Below are positions 1-12,100 of a DNA stretch of 64,000 nt, in pieces. A model generated the notes under the pieces. The model had not been told where the DNA came from, made no database searches, and saw nothing but the letters and a program-made list of their open reading frames with translations. Made by a program: the position numbers and the translations under genes. Origin of the DNA: Orthonyx spaldingii (lineage: Eukaryota > Chordata > Aves > Passeriformes > Orthonychidae); assembly GCA_013397795.1 (NCBI GenBank), contig VZTJ01000242.1, forward strand, positions 352,419 to 416,418, in the 5' to 3' direction. The first letter of the stretch is position 1; every line of letters starts with the position of its first letter.

Positions 1-1821
1 AAACATTATGTTCCACTGAAAAATCACCAGAATACTTGTTGCTTGATGGCAGTACTTTGGTTATGTGTTCATGATTTAATGAAACAGCATGGCTGATATT
101 TCTGTAGTGGAAGTGGAAAAAGATTGAGAAAATAACAACAAAGCTGGTGAGTGATAAGGCTTTGTTTGCTTCTTCACAAGAAAGGAGTGAGTAGGCCATG
201 ATAAAAGAGTAGTTTGGTGGGCTATGGTGTGGACTGACCAAATCCATGGCTTGAAAAAGGTCACAGTATCTCCTGCAGCATGAGAAGCTCAGCTGGTTGT
301 CTTTATGCAGGCAGTCATTCCTTGCAGCTGATGGGAGCCATTCAAAAAGAATAGGAGGTAAATCCTGTTGCAGCAGGGTTAGTACCTGCAGAACTCTTTG
401 CTGTGGGATGATGCAGATGTAAGAAGTTTATATGGGCTTAAAGGGAGACTGGACAGATAATCAGAAGAGATCCAGTGTTGGTTACTAAAAGGTTGATCAT
501 AACAGGCTCAAGAAATAGTCTAGATTGGAAATAATACTGTGAGAATTTGGGGAAGAGGAAGGAACCATAGCTGTACTTGCCCTGTTGTTATGTGTGCTTA
601 GGTGCCTGTTTAAGGTGAGTTTTGGAGACTGAGAAGTGTGCTATAGACAAGGCAGAGTGCATGGCCACTCTGGGGCTGGTTTACAACCCAGCACCTGAAG
701 AGCTGAACCCCTAGCACTGATCTCAGTGACAAAGGATTTGTCAGAACCAGCAAATGAGGCTAAGAAAATTACTCATCTGTGGTGTCTTTGTTGCTAAGAG
801 AGCTTGGGAGCAGCATTTAGAAGGGAGCCTAGCTCCTGGCACCCTTTACTCTTTCACCTGAGCCTGGCTGTCATCCCAGATCCACAGGCATGCTGAGAGG
901 TCTGCTAGGCAGCAGTAACATCTGGAAAGGTCGAGTCCTGAGAGGTGGCAGATTAAAGTCAGTAGGCTAAAGCACTAGTCCCTCTCCCCTTCCTTTCTCT
1001 AAGTTGCAGCTGTGCTGCTTTCACTGAGGCTGCCATATCACTGACATGTCAGTAGCCCTGTGTTATGCCTCCACAGTTGCTCTCTGTGCTGAGGATGAAA
1101 CTTTCCCTGGGAAAAGCACAGGTAGCAGTGTAATGGGGCCCCTGAAGCCTGCACAGCTGAGGGCGAGACAGATCAGACCCAGTGGAGCTAACTGTGGGTG
1201 AACAACACAGATGTCTCTCGCCAGCTGAGGGCTGCAGAAAAGACATGTCCCGTCAGCCATCTCCCAGGTAGTTGTCTGAGCAGGAGATAGTACTTGTTCA
1301 CTGGCAGAATAGTTCTGGGTTATTTTGATGTCAGCGTTGCTGCAGCTTGATAGTTTACCATAATAATGCCCTTCTCCTTAGGCATGTAGACAGTGAAGCC
1401 CACATTTATGTTTTCCACTCATTCCCTTGGCACAGAGTTGTCAGCAAGACTTTTCCATACTTCGGACACTTCAGATACAAGTTCTACAATTCTTGACAAG
1501 AGAGGAAGACATTGAGAAAATACTTACGAGCTTGTTTCTTCCATCCACTGGAAGTACTACAGCTCTGAGGAAGTGATCTGGGCTTTTTTCCATGTTTTTG
1601 CGTACACTTTAATTTTTTTAAACAGTGACAACATTTCAAGGTAGTGCATTTGATTCTCCTGTATACATGAACGTTATTAAGTGATCCCTCTGTAATGTCT
1701 GCTGGAAAATCAACACTGTACTCAATATTCCAGGCCAGTGTGGCAGCTGAGTTTGGCATTTGTTATCAGTGTCTTTGGCAGACAATAATATCAGTTTTTC
1801 TTTGTGGTTTGCCCCATAAAG
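1..1821 (+). other. LPL: LPL intron 4 (3' part)
   Basis: No segment resembling the exon 4 serine motif (GYSLGAH) was found in any frame, so this stretch is read as intron 4 running off the left edge. It ends in a pyrimidine-rich tract and the acceptor AAG at 1819-1821. An ATG-started frame beginning at 1695 runs from the intron into exon 5, but this is a chance extension, because the exon border is fixed by phase and by the 234-bp exon length. No repeat was recognised here. Confidence 0.8.
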
Positions 1822-2055
1822 GGCTGGATCCTGCTGGTCCTACCTTTGAGTATGCTGATGAACTCACCCGCCTCTCCCCGGATGATGCTGATTTTGTGGA
1901 TGTCCTGCACACCTACACCCGAGGCTCTCCAGACCGCAGCATTGGGATCCAGAAGCCAGTTGGACACATTGATATTTATCCCAATGGTGGGGGTTTCCAG
2001 CCAGGATGCAATATAGGAGAAGCACTGCGTCTGATTGCTGAGAAAGGCTTTGGAG
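1822..2055 (+). CDS. LPL: LPL exon 5: catalytic Asp and first half of lid
   Basis: The exon is 234 bp, the same as human exon 5, and phase 1 at both ends. It starts within the Gly of GLDPAGP, whose Asp (1827-1829) is the second member of the Ser-Asp-His triad (human mature D156). It continues through the conserved RLSPDDADFVDVLHT and GIQKPVGHIDIYPNGG blocks. The first lid cysteine is at 2007-2009 (human C216). The donor is GTGAGG at 2056. The following intron is only 227 bp. Confidence 0.96.
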
Positions 2056-5000
2056 GTGAGGTTGTGCTGAAACAGTGTAATATTCAGAGGGAAACCTGAA
2101 TACCCTTGCAAGGTGTCTTGCAAGGAAAGTTCTCCGAGAGGCACAGGAATAGGTTTTTTCAAGTGCTTTTAAAAGTCATCCAGCTCTGGCATAGTGGTTC
2201 ATGCCTGCTGACAGCATTGCTTAGGGGTTTATGTTGTTATATGCACGCGTGTATACATATTACACATTTTCATTCTTTCAAGATGTGGATCAGCTGGTGA
2301 AATGCTCCCATGAACGATCCATCCACCTCTTCATTGACTCTCTCCTCAATGAAGAAAAGCCCAGCATGGCCTACCGCTGCAACACAAAGGAGGCCTTTGA
2401 GAAAGGCCTCTGCCTGAGCTGCCGCAAGAACCGCTGCAACAATTTGGGTTACAAGGTCAACAGAGTGAGAACAAAGAGAAACACCAAAATGTATCTGAAA
2501 ACCCGTGCTCAGATGCCCTACAAAGGTAGGTACTGCTTGCTTACTAGTGAGCAAGACTGGTACTTGTGCTCAGCTGTGTCATGGTGGGTGTGTGCTGCAG
2601 ATGACAATATTACTGCTTTGGTGCCTGTGGTGAGCAGGGGTGAAGCTGGCCTCTAGTTTGCTGTTCAATACCAGTCTCAGAGAGAAGTGTCCTCTTACTC
2701 AAAGTGTTATGCTGTGGGGTAGAGTACAAAAAGAAAGGTATATTATAACAAGTTTTTAAGTATCACAAGTTAGATCACTTGGAACAGCCGAGTCTTCCAA
2801 ATTATTCAGTGTTTTTCATCCAAATGATTACTTCCTTCTGCTGGGGAAATAATCAGCAGAACTCAGACTGATGAGCAACGTATTTGAAGATATGCAAACA
2901 TCAGATTTGTGCCTTTGGTAATGTGCTTGCTAGAGGAGCACTAGCCCTCGTTACCATATCACAACACTTCTTGATTCCACTTGCCACTGTGGGAGGTCTG
3001 AGAAGGACAGTGCCAGAGAGAACTGGGAGACTTTCAGCTATGGAAATAGCATAGGATTTTACAACTTTATTTTATTTTCCTCCCTAGCTTTGCCTGTACC
3101 CCATGGTATGCTTGTAGTGTGCATTATGTGATGGACCAGCAATCAAAAGGCACATTCTTGCAGTGTTAGAACAGCTGCAAGACTGGTGTTCTGTTGGCAT
3201 TTGGTGCTTAATCTGCAGTGTCAGTGGGTTGATTTTTTTTTTTCCTTTTACCAAGCCTCCTGTAAGAAGAGGGCACAGCTCACTTGTTTCACGTCAAGGA
3301 TAGCAAGTCTTACATGTTCAATACCAGGTTTGAAGGTGATACTGCACACTCTGTGGTTATTATAGTGGCAGCTTGAATGCAGAATTTAGTTGTAAGAACT
3401 GCAAAGGTGCCCTTTAATGGTGATTGCCTTGCTTACTAATACTTACCTTCTCACAAAAATAGTTCCCTGGACACCTGCAGGGAAATAAACTCCTTTTAGT
3501 GAAGTTGGCATATCCCAGCCTAGGATTTTCTGACGTGAGGCAGGCTGGTCACCAGATGTCTCTTTGGAGGTCAAGTTTTCCTAATGGTGTTTTCTTTTGT
3601 ATTCTTCCAGTCTTTCATTACCAGGTCAAGATCCATTTCTTTGGAAAGACTAATATGACCAAGACAAACCAGCCATTCCTGATCTCTCTCTATGGCACTC
3701 TAGATGAGAGTGAGAACATTGCTTTCACACTGTGAGTAGCTACAGAAACAACTGCAAAATGGTGTTGAGTTTACCTAAATTTGTTAAAGTCTCACCTGAA
3801 AAACTTGTTCTAGCTCCAGCTGCAGTAATCTTACAGGGCCCCAGAATCTACTTTTGTCCTTGATCAAGGAGTTGCATTCACTTCGGAAGCTAAAGAACCA
3901 AACCCTACCGGAGCTCTTTTTGATAAGACATCTGAAATATGAAAATGTGAAGTCTGACCTGTGACTTGACTTAATAAGAGTTTTTCTAATGCTTTCTTAT
4001 TTTCTTTTCCCTATCTTTATACCATGTTAGATCTTCTTAAAAGTGGACTTATGCATCTGAAGACCTCAGTGCAGAAGCTGAGGGAGAACTTGGCATTTGT
4101 TTTCATAGCTCTGCAAATAAGCAGAAGTTTGTGTGTACATCCCTGGATATGGGCTGTCAGGGAATGGAGCTGGAAAACACCGAAGTCTGTTTTCTGCTCT
4201 GAGGAATGTAAACTGTTTCTGGTTGGTGGTTGTCTGGCTTTTCTGGCACACTGTCCCAGGATTTTACCAGCCTTGCTACAGAATAATGTTCCTTTTGCCT
4301 ATACAAAAGTTTAGGGTGTTTTTTTTTTTCCTTACTTCATCCATCAGAACTATGCATAAGGTTGCTTCCTTGTCTGAAGTACAAAAATTCCAGGTTCTGT
4401 TGCTCCTTACTGTTCTTTGTCTGTCCAAGAGTTTCAGGGCTTTATTCTTTTTTTCCTTATTCTCCTCCCCACAGGCCTGAAGTCTCCTCAAACAAGACCT
4501 TCTCCTTTCTGATTTACACAGAAGTGGATATTGGAGACCTGCTTATGCTGAAGCTGCAGTGGGAAAAAGACACCTTCTTCAGCTGGTCTGACTGGTGGAC
4601 TCCTTTTACATTTGACATCCAGAGAGTGAGAGTGAAGTCAGGAGAAACTCAGAAAAAGTAACTTGTTTTGATTCTTATAAGCTAGATTAGTTTTAATTGA
4701 CAGTGCTTCCTGATTTCTGGTATCTCATAGGCTGGTATAAACATGTTAAGCAGTTTCAAATAGGTGCAGCACTGATAATCAGGGCTCCAGTAGTATCAAA
4801 CCACCATTTATATCAGCCAGGTGCAATCGTTTACTTCCACTGTGATCTGCAATGTGTAGTCTTACTCCCATGTAATTAATTTGTATCCCACTGTTGTATC
4901 TGCTTGAGGTTAGTCATAATATGCAGGAGAGTATCTCCATGAACCAGCATCAGTGACTGTGTTTGCAATTTCTCTCCTCCTTTTTCATGCTGGGTGCTTG

Positions 5001-6943
5001 CATAAGTTTTGTCACAAAGAACATGCTTAGATGGGAATTTTTAGAAATCCTTCCAAAAGTGTCTTTGCACAAGAAATTATTGCTTGGTTAAGTTGGATTT
5101 TCTTAGGGGTTGCATACCTGAATGGTGAGTGGAAACTGAAAGGCATGACTGTTGCAGGACATTGCTAATGCATGAATGTTAAAACATCAAAGTCCGAACA
5201 GAAGTGCTTTGACATGAATCTTTTGAAATACTCATATTCACTAAACATGAGATCTGTTTGCAGAACATGGGCTCAGAACAGAGTATGTGTGTCCTGTGTA
5301 TAGTATAGTAAATAATAATAAGTTCCTTCTTTGAATAAGCAGGTCAGTCACTTGATCAAAGAACAGTTATCAGAGCTGAACAAATATAGGGGTGGGGAAA
5401 GTACTGATAAATACAAAAGCAAGTGCTCAGGTTTTCTGGAAATTGCAACCTACTTCATTTGCAAACATTTGAGGGAGTATGGCTTTCTTCCAAGTTCATT
5501 CACCTAACAAAAAAACTCACGTAAAGACTGGTGTAAATAAAAATTCAAGAGACTGGGATAGAACTTCTGCAGTTTTACTACAAGAAGATTTTATGCAAAG
5601 GATCAGTGAAAGTTATGGCTATGGTTTAATGCCCATGTATAATTAATTTATCAGTTTCTCTTGCCCAGCATTTATTTTGTCACAGAATTCTCTTGTAAAA
5701 ATAACTTTCTCACAGGCTTGCAAAGTGGGCTTGCCCACATAACAAAGTATAAAGACTGTTTCCAAATGCCAGTCTTCTTTCTAAGATTAAAAAGGCATGT
5801 TTGGCTCAGTCATGTGATTTTTCCAATATTTATTCCTCAGAGTGGTATTCTGTTCTCGAGATGGCACCTCACGTCTTGGTAAGGGAGAAGAGGCAGCAGT
5901 ATTTGTGAAATGCTTGGAGCAGCCTGTCAACAGGAAGAAAGGAGGGTATGAGTAATCACTATTGGTTTTAGATTGGTTTATTACCACTTGAGTGGTAATA
6001 AAACTTCCCCATTAATTGACTTGCACACGAGTCTTCTCAAGGCTTCAGAAGCATCACAGCTGAGACTAACCAGAGTTTTGCTTATGGCTACTTTAGCAGC
6101 TTAAAAGCTCTTAGTTTGTTTCTCTGCTAGCCATCCCTGTGTGGTTGTTAGCATGTTTGAGAAGCAAGTACTTGTCACTGCCTCTCACAGTCACTCAGTG
6201 GCCCAATATCAGGGATTGTTAGAGAGGCTTGCAGACAAGGCACTAGCATGAAGAGGAAAGCATGTCTCTGTCTCAGGATTCCCTGCACTTAACCCTAGCT
6301 GCAGAACATTCAGACTTCCATTCTGGGTCAGTTCAGAACCTTCCTTCCGTACTGGCCAGCAGCAGATTTGGAGGCTGGCACAGGAGTGGAGCAGGCATGT
6401 GCAGGTGCTCTTCTTGGCACACTGCTTTCTGATGGCAACCATCAGGTGGGTGAATTCCTGAGATTTTCATCTCCATGGATCTGAGATTCTGCCTTTGTTT
6501 AATAGCCCTTGGTGCACTTGAATATTTTTATCAATAATTTTTCTGACCCAGAGTAAATGTGGGGACAGTCTTTGGACTTTACCCACTTAAGTTTGAGATA
6601 GAGAAGTGGTTATATTTATTTTAGTTCAATTGCTGTTTGTGATTGGTCTTATGGGAAGACTTGTAGACTGAGACCTAGTTCTGCATAAAAATGCACACGT
6701 GCTGGCCTTGACTCTGGGGCAATGACCTGGACAGGCCTTGAGACCTCTTTGTGTATACCTGACATAAAATCAAGCAGAAGCCACGTAATTTATCCTCCTG
6801 TTAGGTAGGGAGTTTTAAAATCTTAATTCTCAAGATAAAAAGGAACAAGTATCTTGCATTTTCCCCACACCTTTATATTTTACTTTTTTCTCTACAGTAC
6901 CAAGAAAGCCTCTCAAGAAAATTCTGCGCATGAATCTGATTAA
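1822..6943 (+). CDS. LPL: Lipoprotein lipase, 3' part (exons 5-10), 5' exons outside window
   Basis: LPL is the secreted lipase that hydrolyses triglycerides of chylomicrons and VLDL on the capillary wall, bound to GPIHBP1 and heparan sulfate. Joining 1822-2055, 2283-2525, 3611-3731, 4475-4657, 5841-5945 and 6898-6943 gives one open frame of about 310 residues, with GT-AG borders and matching phase at each junction. Seen: GLDPAGP with the catalytic Asp (1827-1829), catalytic His in CSHERS (2309-2311), lid cysteines 22 residues apart, four further paired Cys, an RTKR processing site and SWSDWW in the C-terminal PLAT domain. Human LPL is 475 residues, so about two thirds is present. The nucleophilic Ser is encoded in exon 4, which I could not find in 1-1821. 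Hepatic and endothelial lipases are alternatives, but exon lengths and motifs fit LPL better. Confidence 0.97.
2283..2525 (+). CDS. LPL: LPL exon 6: catalytic His, heparin-binding cluster, cleavage site
   Basis: The exon is 243 bp, as in human. It completes the Asp codon split with exon 5 and carries the second lid Cys (2303-2305), then the catalytic His (2309-2311). The segment YRCNTKEAFEKGLCLSCRKN keeps the four Cys that pair as 264-275 and 278-283 in human, with the Arg/Lys residues of the main heparin site. RTKR at 2468-2479 corresponds to the RAKR site cut by furin or PCSK enzymes and inactivated with ANGPTL3/4 help. The donor GTAGGT starts at 2526. Confidence 0.97.
3611..3731 (+). CDS. 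LPL: LPL exon 7: start of the PLAT/C-terminal domain
   Basis: The exon is 121 bp, as in human, with acceptor TTCCAG and donor GTGAGT. It encodes VFHYQVKIHFFGKTNMTKTN followed by a beta-sandwich strand ending in ENIAFTL. An Asn-Met-Thr N-glycosylation sequon is seen at 3652-3660. From memory, the human sequence has no sequon at this point, so this may be a bird-type glycosylation site. Confidence 0.95.
4475..4657 (+). CDS. LPL: LPL exon 8: lipid-binding Trp loop
   Basis: The exon is 183 bp, equal to human exon 8. The Asn-Lys-Thr sequon at 4491-4499 matches the conserved C-terminal glycosylation site. SWSDWW at 4581-4598 holds the three tryptophans that anchor the enzyme to lipoprotein particles and are needed for substrate binding. 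It ends in GETQKK with the last Lys codon split. The donor GTAACT starts at 4658. An A-rich run beside the donor makes a one-base slip possible, but only this border keeps frame with exon 9. Confidence 0.95.
5841..5945 (+). CDS. LPL: LPL exon 9: C-terminal disulfide and basic tail
   Basis: The exon is short and easily missed, at 105 bp as in human. It reads VVFCSRDGTSRLGKGEEAAV then FVKCLEQPVNRKKGG. The Cys codons at 5851-5853 and 5911-5913 fit the terminal disulfide (human C418-C438). The acceptor is CCTCAG at 5835-5840 and the donor GTATGA at 5946. The basic NRKK end resembles the mammalian basic tail, but the exon has no stop codon and splices onward. Confidence 0.93.
6898..6943 (+). CDS. 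LPL: LPL exon 10 coding part (bird-type C-terminal extension)
   Basis: After the acceptor CTACAG, the split Gly codon is completed and the frame gives TKKASQENSAHESD, then TAA at 6941-6943. In mammals exon 10 is regarded as wholly untranslated, with the protein ending at the exon 9/10 border. Here about 14 polar residues are added. This agrees with my recollection that chicken LPL has a longer C-terminus. The rest of the exon is 3' UTR. Confidence 0.9.
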
Positions 6944-7673
6944 GTGACAAGAACAAAGATTTTTCACACTGGGGAGGAGAAGACTCTGTTCATCCCGGTG
7001 GACTGGATGTTCAGAACCAAATATATAGAAATATTTATCCGCTGCTGGATTTTTGCCTGCTATTCCTAGCTATTTTAGAGACTGCTTGTAAGAAAGTCTC
7101 AGCATATGATGTTACTAACCCTATACATTATCCAAATAGTTAAAAAGAAACCGGCAGAACAACTTGCCAAAGTTTGGAATGCTGAAAAGATATCACTAAT
7201 TTTGCTTAATCATGGTGCCTTGTGACAAGGTTTCTTGACATCAGATCCTATATAGCAATTTTTTAGTATTTATTGAAAAGAAACAAAGCCCTGTACTTGG
7301 TTTTATTTTTCATTGTTGTTTTTATTTTGTTTGATTTGGGGTTTTTTTGGTGAGTTGGGTTTTTGTTCTTTTCAGGAGTCTTTTGAAACTAGACAGGTTT
7401 TGTTCCGCCTTGGCTAACTGAATTATCAGACAGTTCAGTGGAGAGAGTTTGTCCTTTTCAAGTGTGTGTTTAGCAAATAAGTAGGTTTACCATGTGAAAA
7501 AAACCACCTTTGCTGTGTGTAATACTAGAAGGTGTCAGGGACTGACTTAATATGGGGATGAATTTTTTAGTTTGTGGTTATGAATGTACTTAATTGGGGG
7601 TAGATGCCAGTGCTGCTTAGCAATAGGTATGATCTGTTAAGCTATATACTTCTTTCTATGCCACTTACCCTGG

Positions 7674-7679
7674 AATAAA
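7674..7679 (+). promoter_or_regulatory. LPL: Candidate proximal poly(A) signal of LPL
   Basis: AATAAA about 730 bases after the stop codon. Use of this signal would give a short 3' UTR isoform. A second AATAAA is at 8680-8685. Confidence 0.45.
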
Positions 7680-8679
7680 TAGCAGTTGTAGGAGAAGGCA
7701 GCAATGCCAGTGTCTTATGCAGACATTTAATATTTTATCTATGCTTTCAGTTGTTGAAAATGAAACCATCTAGCCTTCAACACTGTGAAAATGGAACTGC
7801 AGAGGAATTGAGCTACGAGAAAATGCAGGAAACAGATATTTCCCCCCACCTCCACCCTCTCCCTGCTTGCTTGCATCAAGTATACCAAAACTGTTACAAT
7901 TTCTCTGCTCTTTGACACCAAGTGTCCGTCGTGCAGCTGAGTGGCTGCTGTATGCAGTTTTCAGTGCAAGTGAGTCCACTTGATAGCTGACAAGGATGCT
8001 TATACTTCCCTGTACTGGAACTGTGACTGCCAGTGATCCACCTCGGTTTGTTTCTTGGCTGTGGTACAGTGCCAGGAGCTGCTTAGTTTTCTGCCATGAG
8101 ATGGAATTCAGCAGGAAGCAGGAGCTGAGCCAGTTAAAAGCAGCCTGATTGTGTGTTCCCCAAGAAAGAGTGCTCTGAAAAACACTGAAATTAGCCATGC
8201 TGCAAGTTTACGAAAATAGGTATATTGAAGGAAGGAACTGCTTCTGCATTTTTAAGTAACATATAATTTTTCTAGTATGCTGAAAGGTGTAATAGCACTC
8301 TGGTAACTTTCTAGAGAATAAACAAAATGCTGGGGAGGTAGAAGGGCTTGAAGGTAGACAGTTGGAGGAGTATAATGTTAGCTGTTCATGCTGGGTGTTG
8401 TAGTCTTTTCCTGCATGTGCAAGACAGCATCGAGATGGTGATTTCTCCAATATCTTCTCAAGAGCAAAGAAAAAAATGTATGTGTGTATGTTTCCTATTT
8501 CCAACTGTAGCTGCTAGCATATTTGGGGATAAAAGTCTTAAACAGTGCAATATGTTGGAATATTAATAGATCTGAAATTGCTCACATTTGATTTCACATT
8601 TGATTAAATTACAGCAGAGATGTGATGAGTCACTGAGGGTGGGGTTGAGTATTGAGCCACTGCTTTTGAGACCTCTAAA

Positions 8680-8685
8680 AATAAA
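8680..8685 (+). promoter_or_regulatory. LPL: Candidate middle poly(A) signal of LPL
   Basis: AATAAA inside CTCTAAAAATAAATACAG, about 1.74 kb after the stop. It sits in an AT-rich background, so chance occurrence is possible. Confidence 0.35.
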
Positions 8686-9047
8686 TACAGTGATTTATTC
8701 CCTATATATTCCACATTTTGTTGCAATTTTCTCTTAAAAGTTAAATTCTGCAGAAGCATAGTATCTGGACAGCTGTGCTCTTAATACGGGATCAAATAGA
8801 AATACATTTAGAATTTGAATACAAAGTAGTGAAGGTTCTTTTCATAAGGGAACATGATTTAGCTCTGGATGTTATTTATTAGCTGTAAATAAGATATTTA
8901 TGAGTGTAAAGTTAGTTTTTATATATTGTTAAAGTTGCTGACAGTCTCTACATTAATACAGTTGTGTGGTATCAATCCTGTATATAGCTTTCAGAGATTT
9001 TTATCAACAAGCCACTTACATTGCATTGTTTCCTATGTGGTTAATAC

Positions 9048-9065
9048 TTTTTTTTTTTTTTTTTT
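9048..9065 (+). repeat. Poly-T run in distal LPL 3' UTR
   Basis: Eighteen consecutive T just before the distal poly(A) signal. It may be a reverse-oriented A-tail of a small retro-insert or simple slippage. No element body was recognised beside it. Confidence 0.8.
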
Positions 9066-9108
9066 AGAAATCTCCTCAGTTTTGTATAGAACAGAAACCT
9101 ATGGTTTT

Positions 9109-9114
9109 AATAAA
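9109..9114 (+). promoter_or_regulatory. LPL: Candidate distal poly(A) signal of LPL
   Basis: AATAAA in GGTTTTAATAAAATTCTC, giving a 3' UTR of about 2.2 kb, which best matches the mammalian length. The next 100 bases include T-rich sequence that could serve as a downstream element. Confidence 0.5.
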
Positions 9115-9130
9115 ATTCTCAAACTGATAC

Positions 9131-12100
9131 TGAAGTCACTGCTTTCCTTTTGATGAAACAATCTGCTGTATACCTTATACATGAAGGCCAGAGCCTATCC
9201 TTGAATTCTGAGCTGCAAAGATGGAGTGAGACTACGAAAAAAAAAAAGGCAGTGTGTGATTTCTGCACTGCCCTCCCCCATATCATTTTGGGAAATGCAA
9301 AACTCATGTATTAATACATCAAGGAATCACTGTATGAAAGAAAGGATCCCACATAATATAAGACGTAGCTTTTCACCTGCAGTTTGTGGTTTTCTAGTTT
9401 CACGCCCTTTTAAAAACTGTCCTTATTTTGAAAGACTTGTTCCTTTTGTTTTTTTGACAGAGGTCAGAATTATGCCTCTGCTTCATGTTTTACCAAAACA
9501 GAGATGTTCGAGCCCTGTGGGTATACAGTAGGAAAGCACTAGTCTCTTACCACCACTTAAGGAAGTGACAGTGAAAAATCACTTTCACCCATGTGTTATG
9601 AGTGCAGCTGAGCTTAGTAATGGTTGTCACCAGAACAGTTTGCTCTGTCATACACAGCAAGGCTCCACCCATGCAATGGAGGGGGGGGGATTGCTGGAAT
9701 TAAGGAGAATTGTAGTAACATGCACATGCGGGATCATATTATGAGTAATTAGAGCAGACCTGGGGAACTCTGCTTCCAATGCTCTTCCTTGGTCAAAGAT
9801 GACTGCTTTTTGACAAGAGCAGAGCTTCATTCTTTGTGAAAACAGAGAGAAGCTATGCCATGGAAAATGGATGGTTGAAGAGGATGAATGGAGGGAGGGA
9901 TGAAAGAAGAACAGGGAAGGGAAGTACCCTGAGGGAATCGGTGGAGGAAGAAAGAGCCCAATCTGCAGACTAGAATGCTTTGAAATGGGCTGTTCTAAGG
10001 AAACTGCTCTTTCCCCTGTGTCAGGGGACTAGAAGGCCTCCTACAGTTGTACAAGACAAGGCCTGGGATCTCATCTAAAAACACCATGGTATAACTATTT
10101 TTTTAACATCACAGCAGCCTCAATACACGAAATGTGTTAATATGTAAAGTAGAAAAATAGTTTTTGGTGGAGGGACAAGAATCCAGGTGTCTCCTGTGAG
10201 CCTTTAAAGCCATCCGTGGGCCCCTTTACTCTTGCATCTTGCTCTGCAACGTTCAGCCATATCAGAAAAGGTGATGATCCCTGCTCACCCTGCCTACTGT
10301 CTCTGGAATGGGCTGGGGCGCATAGACTGTCCAAAAGTCAACCAGTGGGTGGACAGACAGAAAGAGACATTCTTGGCTGGAAGGAAAGAGTGAAGAAAAA
10401 GGATTTCAGCCAGTGGACCTGCAAGATGAGGAAATCCTGACTCAGATTTCTAATGCTTAAATTTTAATTTTCATATTTAATTTTGAGAAATTTTTGGAAC
10501 CAGCAATGACTTTGCTCTCCATAGGTGCCTCCTTACTTTCTCTGTTCAGATATAGTTGTGTGCCTGTTCTTTTGTGTGTTAAGAACGAAATGTCAAAGCT
10601 TGCTGCTTGGGATGAGCAAGACATTGTGCATGTGTTGTTTCTAAAGGTCAAAAACAGATATTGAAAAAAAGTTTCTGTAAGAGGGAAGAATTAAACTAGC
10701 TGTAGTATTTTCCTTTTAGTGTACAGCTGTCACTACAAGGGTCTCCATATTCTGACTGTCAACACAAACAGAGCAATATTAAAATCCTCAGGTCCAAAGG
10801 AATCAATTCAGCTGCCATCAAGTTGCCATCATTCAGGAAAGACGTTTCCATCTCCTCCTGCTGCATCTGTCCAGAAAAGTCTTCTAGTCAAATCTCTTTT
10901 CTAGCAGGTCTGGAAAGGCACCAGTTTACGCATAAGTAAATAAAGAGATTAGCATTCTCCAGCGGCTGAAGGAGAACAAGGAAATGAGAAGAGGAAGGGA
11001 AGGGAACCATTCGGCAGAACATCCCATATAAAGCTTTTCATAACAATGCTCTTATATCTGTGTGTGGTGCTATCTCTGCTCAACAACACTCAGAATGCTT
11101 TCCTAAATCAGCTCAAGTTAACTCAGAACAATGCATCCGCATCAGAAATACAGATGTTAATGGGGATCACTTCGGATATTGCAGGTGTTAGTGTGGGGAT
11201 GCAGTGTATTTTCACTGATGTAATCTCCCAGCCATTCATGTCCGATAAACACCATGTTTTTCATTGTAGGCCCTTCCTGTGGGAAGTGACCCAATATCAT
11301 CAGTCTCACTTCTTGCCAATGACACTGGAGAGTATCTGCTGCTGTTCATCACCCCACCATGTAGAACCATTCAGTGAGAAGTAAGACAGCCTGTCTGGCC
11401 ATGGGTTACTGTCCTCAAAAGAGCCAGGAAGTGAAGACATGTCTCATATTGTTCCACCTACCAAAGACTTCTTTACCTACAAATAGCTGCAAACCTGGAA
11501 TGTTCTAAATAGTGAAACAAGGACACTCCAAAGACGGAAATTAGGAGCAGTAGGAACAGGTTGAAAAGATGCTAAGAATATTTACACTTTTTCTAAAGAA
11601 GCATTGAAAAAAAAAGACTTCTAAAGTTTTGCTTGTGAGGTCCTCAGGCTTTGGTCAGCCCTTGCTTTTTTCTTCTGGCAGGCTTCATTCTGGAACTTTT
11701 GAGGTTTAATCCCACAGTCTGAGAAATTGCTGCTGCACAAAACTTGCTTTGGAGTCACTTCTAATCTTTGGGATTAGAAACCTCTGCCATGGGTAACTGT
11801 GTATGTAAGGAGGGGGCTACAAGTCTCGTGCTTCTGGTGAAAGGATCAACCCTGCCTTCAGTGAGAGACACAACCAAAACTCCACTGAGGCTAGGAAAAA
11901 TCTTTTTGTTGACATTGTGGAATTTTGAATGCTCTCCTGACACCTGGCACAGTATCCCAGATTTAAAATGGAAGTACAGCTCAAACTTCCTTGTCTTTGA
12001 TACTCTTACAGAGTGTTTCCAAACTGAGTGCATATAATGTCAGGTCATGATCTGGTCAGGCACTAGGTTAAATATCAGCTCTAGATGACTTCTCACAAAT

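Larger units (their letters stand above)
6944..9130 (+). other. LPL: LPL 3' untranslated region
   Basis: Long AT-rich non-coding stretch with no splice pattern or frame. About 2.2 kb if the last signal at 9109 is used, close to the roughly 2 kb mammalian LPL 3' UTR. It holds ATTTA motifs near 7035 and 7268, a T/G-rich block at 7300-7375 and an 18-T run at 9048-9065. The end is inferred from poly(A) signals, not from a transcript. Confidence 0.7.

Noticed and set aside
1695..1821. Met-started coding extension upstream of LPL exon 5
   Set aside because: It runs through intron 4. The AAG acceptor, codon phase and 234-bp exon length all place the exon start at 1822.
2526..2656. Continuation of exon 6 frame past 2525
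   Set aside because: A clear GTAGGT donor joins in phase to exon 7. The continuation has no LPL similarity.
5981..5998. Palindrome TTACCACTTGAGTGGTAA in LPL intron 9
   Set aside because: 8-bp arms are short enough to arise by chance. No link to splicing was seen.
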